Source: Rhodoferax sp. (GTDB lineage Bacteria > Pseudomonadota > Gammaproteobacteria > Burkholderiales > Burkholderiaceae_C). From it: a stretch of 8,947 nucleotides of DNA. The notes under the pieces were generated by a model, which worked only from the letters and a program-made list of their open reading frames with translations, was not told the origin of the DNA and did not search any database. The stretch covers positions 1 through 8,947 of the forward strand of contig JAEMRG010000067.1 in assembly GCA_016463455.1 (NCBI GenBank). Direction: 5' to 3'. This document shows, piece by piece, positions 5,943-8,947 of this stretch (its first letter is position 1; each line of letters begins with the position of its first letter). The position numbers were made by a program, and so were the translations under genes.

Positions 5943-6254
5943 CTAAAACGCGATACGCCCACGCAGCATGTCCCACCACATGCGCCAATCGCCCATGAAG
6001 CTAAAAAGCGGGTACTTAAATGTCGCCGGGCGGTTGTGCTCAAAGAAAAAATGCCCCACCCACGCAAAGGCGTAACCTTGTAGCAAAGACAGAGGAATCA
6101 GCCAGGCATTGAGGCTGACCACGGCGGTCAACAGCAATACCAAGCCAATGCTCGAGCCCACAAAATGCAGGCGCCGCGAGGTTCGGTTAGCGTGCTCGCC
6201 CAAATAAAAGGGATAAAACTCGCTAAAGGTTTGAATCCGTGCTGCTTCAGGCAT
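5943..6254 (-). CDS. Mpo1-like (DUF962) membrane protein
   Basis: This 103-aa small membrane protein belongs to the DUF962/Mpo1 family. The yeast founder Mpo1 is an Fe(II)-dependent dioxygenase that shortens 2-hydroxy fatty acids by alpha-oxidation; the role of the bacterial members is not settled. The family pattern is clear: FSEFYPFYLGEH near the start (His21), RRLHFVGS (His30), and GHFFFEHNRPATF (His68, His73). These histidines are the likely metal ligands. Hydrophobic helices lie at about 33-47 and 50-71, and the end is SFMGDWRMWWDMLRGR. I chose ATG 6254 because GGAG lies 6 nt upstream; in-frame ATGs at 6281 and 6284 would add up to 10 residues but have no ribosome binding site. It is divergent from aroG. 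Confidence 0.85.
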   Translation of the reverse strand: MPEAARIQTFSEFYPFYLGEHANRTSRRLHFVGSSIGLVLLLTAVVSLNAWLIPLSLLQGYAFAWVGHFFFEHNRPATFKYPLFSFMGDWRMWWDMLRGRIAF

Positions 6255-6337
6255 AGCCATCTCCGTCGGTTGGGTTTCCATCATAAAGGCTGCGTGTTTT
6301 CGCGGGACAATGCCAGCTTTGCCGCTGCGCCATCACC

Positions 6338-7420
6338 ATGCCCACTTCCCCAGACCAATCCCGTACCGACAACACCCGTATCCAGTCCATTCGGCCACTG
6401 ATTGCACCAGCCCTGCTACAAGAACAATTACCGGCCTCCGAAACCGTGTTGGCCCGCGTGGAACAAAGTCGCAAATCTATTTGCGATGTGCTGCATGGAC
6501 GCGATGATCGACTGTTGGTGGTGGTGGGGCCCTGCTCCATCCATGACCATGACCAGGCTATGGAATATGCGCATTGGCTGCAGACACAGTCCGAAAGCTT
6601 GGCGGATGATTTATTGATCGTGATGCGTTGCTATTTTGAAAAACCACGCACCACGGTGGGCTGGAAAGGCTACATCAATGATCCGCATATGGATGGTAGC
6701 TTTTCGATCAACCAAGGTTTGACCCTAGCACGCGCTTTGCTGCTGGATATCGTCAATATAGGCCTGGCCGTGGGGACCGAGTTTTTAGATTTGCTCAGTC
6801 CGCAGTACATCAGTGATCTGGTGAGTTGGGGCGCCATTGGTGCCCGCACCACCGAAAGCCAAAGTCACCGCCAATTGGCAAGCGGCCTGAGTTGCCCCGT
6901 GGGGTTTAAAAACGGCACCGATGGCGGCGTTAAAGTGGCCGTCGATGCCATGCTCGCAGCCCAATCGGCACACGCGTTTATGGGCATGACCAAGTGGGGC
7001 CAGGCAGCGGTATTTGAAACCCAGGGTAACGCGGACTGCCACATTATTTTGCGGGGAGGCAAACAGCCCAATTACAGCGCTGCGGATGTGCAAGCTGCTT
7101 GCGGCTTACTGGAAGCTTCGGGTTTGCGTGCGCAGTTGATGATTGATGTCTCGCACGCCAACAGCAGCAAACAATATGCCCGCCAGATCGATGTTGCGCA
7201 AGCGGTGGCCGAGCAGATTGCGCAGGGTGACATGCGCATTAGCGGGCTGATGGTGGAGAGCCACCTGCGTGAAGGCCGTCAGGACAAAATAGCAGGGAAG
7301 GCTTTAGAACACGGGGTTTCGGTGACCGATGCTTGCATCAGCACGGCGCAAACAGCGCCGGTGTTGCAAAGCCTAGCGCTGGCGGTGCGCAAGCGACGGA
7401 CGCTGGCACTTAAGAATTAA
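6338..7420 (+). CDS. aroG: 3-deoxy-7-phosphoheptulonate (DAHP) synthase, class I, AroG type
   Basis: This 360-aa enzyme condenses phosphoenolpyruvate and erythrose 4-phosphate to DAHP, the first step of the shikimate pathway to aromatic amino acids. Metal ligands are visible: Cys66 in GPCSIHD, His273 in SHANSSKQ, Glu307 in MVESHLREG, and Asp331 in VTDACIS. Phosphate- and substrate-binding residues lie in KPRTTVGWKG (102-111), GARTTESQ (169-175) and FKNGTDGG (190-197). The segments EFLDLLSPQY, SWGAIGARTTESQ, SGLSCPVGFKNGTDG and SHANSSKQ follow E. coli AroG more closely than AroF. The proline of SPQY (Pro155) matches AroG Pro150 of the phenylalanine site, so inhibition by phenylalanine is likely but inferred. 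The start ATG lacks a good ribosome binding site. The length is normal and nothing is missing. Confidence 0.95.
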   Translation: MPTSPDQSRTDNTRIQSIRPLIAPALLQEQLPASETVLARVEQSRKSICDVLHGRDDRLLVVVGPCSIHDHDQAMEYAHWLQTQSESLADDLLIVMRCYFEKPRTTVGWKGYINDPHMDGSFSINQGLTLARALLLDIVNIGLAVGTEFLDLLSPQYISDLVSWGAIGARTTESQSHRQLASGLSCPVGFKNGTDGGVKVAVDAMLAAQSAHAFMGMTKWGQAAVFETQGNADCHIILRGGKQPNYSAADVQAACGLLEASGLRAQLMIDVSHANSSKQYARQIDVAQAVAEQIAQGDMRISGLMVESHLREGRQDKIAGKALEHGVSVTDACISTAQTAPVLQSLALAVRKRRTLALKN

Positions 7421-7674
7421 CCAGCGGTACGGCGCGGCACCATGGGGCCACGACCTTCGATATGGCGGAAATTGATGCGGCCTTTGCTCAAATCATAGGG
7501 CGACAGCTCCAGCGATACGCGGTCGCCGGCCAGGATACGAATGTGGTTTTTACGCATTTTTCCAGCCGAATAAGCGATCAGCTGGTGACCGTTATCCAAG
7601 GTCACACGGAAACGGGTATCTGGTAATACCTCGTTAACAATGCCCATCATTTCAATTAACTCTTCTTTTGCCAT
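7417..7674 (-). CDS. infA: Translation initiation factor IF-1, extended paralogue
   Basis: IF-1 binds the A site of the 30S subunit during initiation, with IF-2 and IF-3. The 85-aa sequence is one S1-like OB-fold domain: MAKEELIEMMGIVNEVLP, FRVTLDNGHQL, GKMRKNHIRILAGDRV, SPYDLSKGRINFRH. Common IF-1 is about 72 residues; this one has an extra basic tail, about 73-85 (GRGPMVPRRTAG). Burkholderiales often carry a second, longer infA away from the ribosomal-protein operon, and this looks like that copy. A good AAGGA lies 5 nt before the ATG. It follows a small gene of the same strand after 47 nt. Its TAA overlaps the aroG TAA on the other strand. Confidence 0.95.
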   Translation of the reverse strand: MAKEELIEMMGIVNEVLPDTRFRVTLDNGHQLIAYSAGKMRKNHIRILAGDRVSLELSPYDLSKGRINFRHIEGRGPMVPRRTAG

Positions 7675-7721
7675 AGGTTTCCTTTTGCTCGCAATGCGGA
7701 TTGTGGCATGTTCGCGGGGGT

Positions 7722-7973
7722 TTAGGGGCTGCCTAGGGCGCTGTGGGCCCAGCCGATGCCTTGCTCTAGTGCATATTGTGCCGCTGCGTCATGGCTATGA
7801 AAAACGGGGGTAAAGCGCATCACGCGGTCGGTGCTGGCCTGTCCCTGGCCACTAGCAATCGACACCTGGGCGCAAAACTGGCTAGCGCCAAGACGGGCCG
7901 GCAAGGCGGCAATGCGGTATTTACCGATGGTGGTCGCGGCTTGTTGGGCGGCGGAAAATTGTCTGTACATCAT
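7722..7973 (-). CDS. Small unrecognised protein upstream of infA
   Basis: I do not recognise this 83-aa protein. The sequence suggests a small alpha/beta domain: an N-terminal helix (about 5-15), beta-like stretches (GKYRIAALPARLG, FCAQVSIASG, DRVMRFTPVF), and a C-terminal helix (HDAAAQYALEQGIGWAH, about 61-77). There is no signal peptide or membrane segment. The start could be either of two adjacent ATGs (7973 or 7970), with no clear ribosome binding site. It ends 47 nt before infA on the same strand, so the two may be co-transcribed and this protein may share the regulation of the IF-1 paralogue. That it is a real gene rests on its length, its fold-like pattern and its position. Confidence 0.6.
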   Translation of the reverse strand: MMYRQFSAAQQAATTIGKYRIAALPARLGASQFCAQVSIASGQGQASTDRVMRFTPVFHSHDAAAQYALEQGIGWAHSALGSP

Positions 7974-8250
7974 GAAAGTAGAAATCCACTACGCTCGGCA
8001 GGGCGCAAGTGACAAAGGAAAGAAAAGTCGCAAAGTAGGCGTAAAAGCCTGTTGTGGCATCGACTAGCAGAAGCTTGGCACCGTCCTCTGCCGGGAAGGT
8101 GCTGGGCGTGTAGAACGCCTTATCTGCGACGCTAATGTAACACGTGGCGGCGAAAGCCTAAGATATAAAGTCTGCATGGCGGGCCTGCACACCGGCCCAC
8201 CATGATGTTTTCACTGGCAATGCCCGGGTCTCGGGAGATACAGGTTAAGG
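7974..8250. other. Gene-free divergent spacer with short hairpins
   Basis: No convincing gene lies in these 277 bp between the infA-side small gene and the Lrp-type regulator. The longest credible small frame, on the minus strand from about 8176, has 37 codons and no support. Several short stems are visible: GGCGT-gtaga-ACGCC (8105-8119), GCACC/GGTGC around 8086-8104, AGGC-gtaaaa-GCCT (8037-8050), and GGGCC/GGCCC near 8178-8195. A TATAAA at 8164-8169 lacks a matching -35. It probably holds divergent promoters and leader RNA; an sRNA cannot be excluded. Confidence 0.35.
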
Positions 8251-8727
8251 ATGAAACTAGACCGTTTTGACCACCAAATTCTTCAGCTGCTGCAAGAAGA
8301 TGGCCGCATCAACAACCAGGATTTGGCCGATCGCATTGGTTTATCGCCTTCGCCGTGTTTGCGCCGGGTACGTGCATTGGAAGAGGCGGGCTTGATTCTG
8401 GGCTATCGGGCGCATGTGGATGCGCGCAAACTGGGTTTGACTTTGGTTGCGCTCATCCATATTTCCATGGACGTTCACACCCCTGAACGCTTCGCGCATT
8501 TCGAAGCTGAAATTGCAGTGCTGCCCGAGGTCTTGGAGTGCCTGCTCATCACCGGGCAGGAGGCTGATTACCAACTTAAAGTGATTGTGCGGGACATGGA
8601 CCATTACCAGTCACTACTGCTGCAACGCATTACCCGTATCGCCGGCGTGACCGGGGTGCATTCGAGCTTTGTGCTGCGCAGGGTACTGGACAAAACTGCG
8701 GTGGACGTAGCCACCAGTTCAGCTTAA
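8251..8727 (+). CDS. Lrp/AsnC-family transcriptional regulator
   Basis: This 158-aa DNA-binding regulator of the feast/famine family commonly responds to amino acids. An N-terminal winged helix-turn-helix spans about residues 1-50. It starts LDRFDHQILQLLQEDGR, with the recognition helix around LSPSPCLRRVRALEEAG and the wing GYRAHVDARKLG. A C-terminal RAM ligand-binding and oligomerisation domain spans about 62-145, including ITGQEADYQLKVIVRDMDHY and the end GVHSSFVLRRVLDK. The length is typical. The ATG at 8251 follows GGTTAAGG, so the ribosome binding site is close but usable. It converges on minE with only 4 nt between stops. Targets and effector are unknown; no amino-acid gene is adjacent apart from aroG about 1 kb upstream, so a link is not supported. 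Confidence 0.93.
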   Translation: MKLDRFDHQILQLLQEDGRINNQDLADRIGLSPSPCLRRVRALEEAGLILGYRAHVDARKLGLTLVALIHISMDVHTPERFAHFEAEIAVLPEVLECLLITGQEADYQLKVIVRDMDHYQSLLLQRITRIAGVTGVHSSFVLRRVLDKTAVDVATSSA

Positions 8728-8731
8728 AAAT

Positions 8732-8947
8732 CTATCGCGCGTCCGGCAGCTCTATCTTTACTTCAAGCACCTCTAGATTGTCTTGACGCTCTAGTTGTAC
8801 CTTGATGTCGTTTGGGTTGATTTTGATGTATTTGCTGATTACCGCAATCAAATCGCGCTGCAAATCCGCCATGTAATCGGGCTCGAAGGCATTGCGTCCG
8901 CTGCGCTCGTGCGCGAGTATGAGTTGCAAGCGTTCTTTGGCAACACT
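8732..8947 (-). CDS. minE: Cell division topological specificity factor MinE, N-terminus cut by window edge
   Basis: MinE stimulates the MinD ATPase and drives the pole-to-pole oscillation of MinCD, which places the division septum at mid-cell. The 71 visible residues run from SVAKERLQLILAHERSG through DLQRDLIAVISKYIKIN to the end VQLERQDNLEVLEVKIELP. They contain the MinD-interacting segment (RLQLILAHER) and the complete topological-specificity domain. About 15 residues, the membrane-targeting start, lie beyond the right edge, as the frame stays open to 8947. minD and minC are expected upstream on the same strand, outside the window. The TTG-initiated shorter form at 8929 is not the real start. 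Confidence 0.96.
   Translation of the reverse strand, partial: SVAKERLQLILAHERSGRNAFEPDYMADLQRDLIAVISKYIKINPNDIKVQLERQDNLEVLEVKIELPDAR

Noticed and set aside
6310..6507. Small frame before aroG as a leader peptide for attenuation
   Set aside because: It has no run of Phe, Tyr or Trp codons, and no terminator/antiterminator pair is visible.
8066..8176. Minus-strand 37-codon frame in the spacer
   Set aside because: No ribosome binding site, Arg/Pro/Ser-rich translation of random type, and no conserved motif.
8178..8195. GGGCC/GGCCC hairpin as a terminator
   Set aside because: The stem is only 5 bp and no T-run follows on either strand.

Overview
The window looks like chromosomal DNA of a betaproteobacterium, most likely Burkholderiales of the Comamonadaceae type. 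The grounds are the lengthened IF-1 paralogue, the MinE and AroG sequences, the moderately GC-rich coding sequence and the dense, mostly housekeeping gene order. This assignment comes from recognising families; no search was run. I see no rRNA, tRNA, insertion sequence, prophage or CRISPR array.

Left block (1-2974, all minus strand): a metallo-beta-lactamase-fold hydrolase (glyoxalase II-like) is followed after 15 nt by a YbaK/EbsC-type aminoacyl-tRNA deacylase. A 131-bp spacer unusually rich in inverted repeats comes next. Then come a LytS-type sensor histidine kinase and, chained to it by ATGA-type overlaps, a hydrophobic membrane protein cut by the left edge. No response regulator is visible; it may lie beyond position 1 or elsewhere.

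Middle block (3106-5930): a Phd-type antitoxin and PIN-domain toxin pair (minus strand) has a near-palindromic AT-rich promoter. It is divergent from an MFS transporter (plus strand) whose start codon is uncertain. An AT-rich spacer follows, then an unrecognised 177-aa protein (plus strand).

Right block (5943-8947): a small Mpo1/DUF962-like membrane protein (minus) is divergent from the class I DAHP synthase gene aroG (plus), the first step of aromatic amino-acid synthesis. aroG converges with infA (minus), and the two stop codons share a TTAA. A small unrecognised gene precedes infA on the same strand. After a 277-bp gene-free spacer, an Lrp/AsnC-family regulator (plus) converges with minE (minus), which is cut by the right edge; minD and minC are expected just beyond.

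Most of the window is ordinary. The parts that deserve a second look are the sensor kinase with an HxHxH motif and a repeated beta-like motif outside the membrane, the hairpin-rich spacer in front of it, and the unrecognised 177-aa protein. I found no convincing new multi-gene system.
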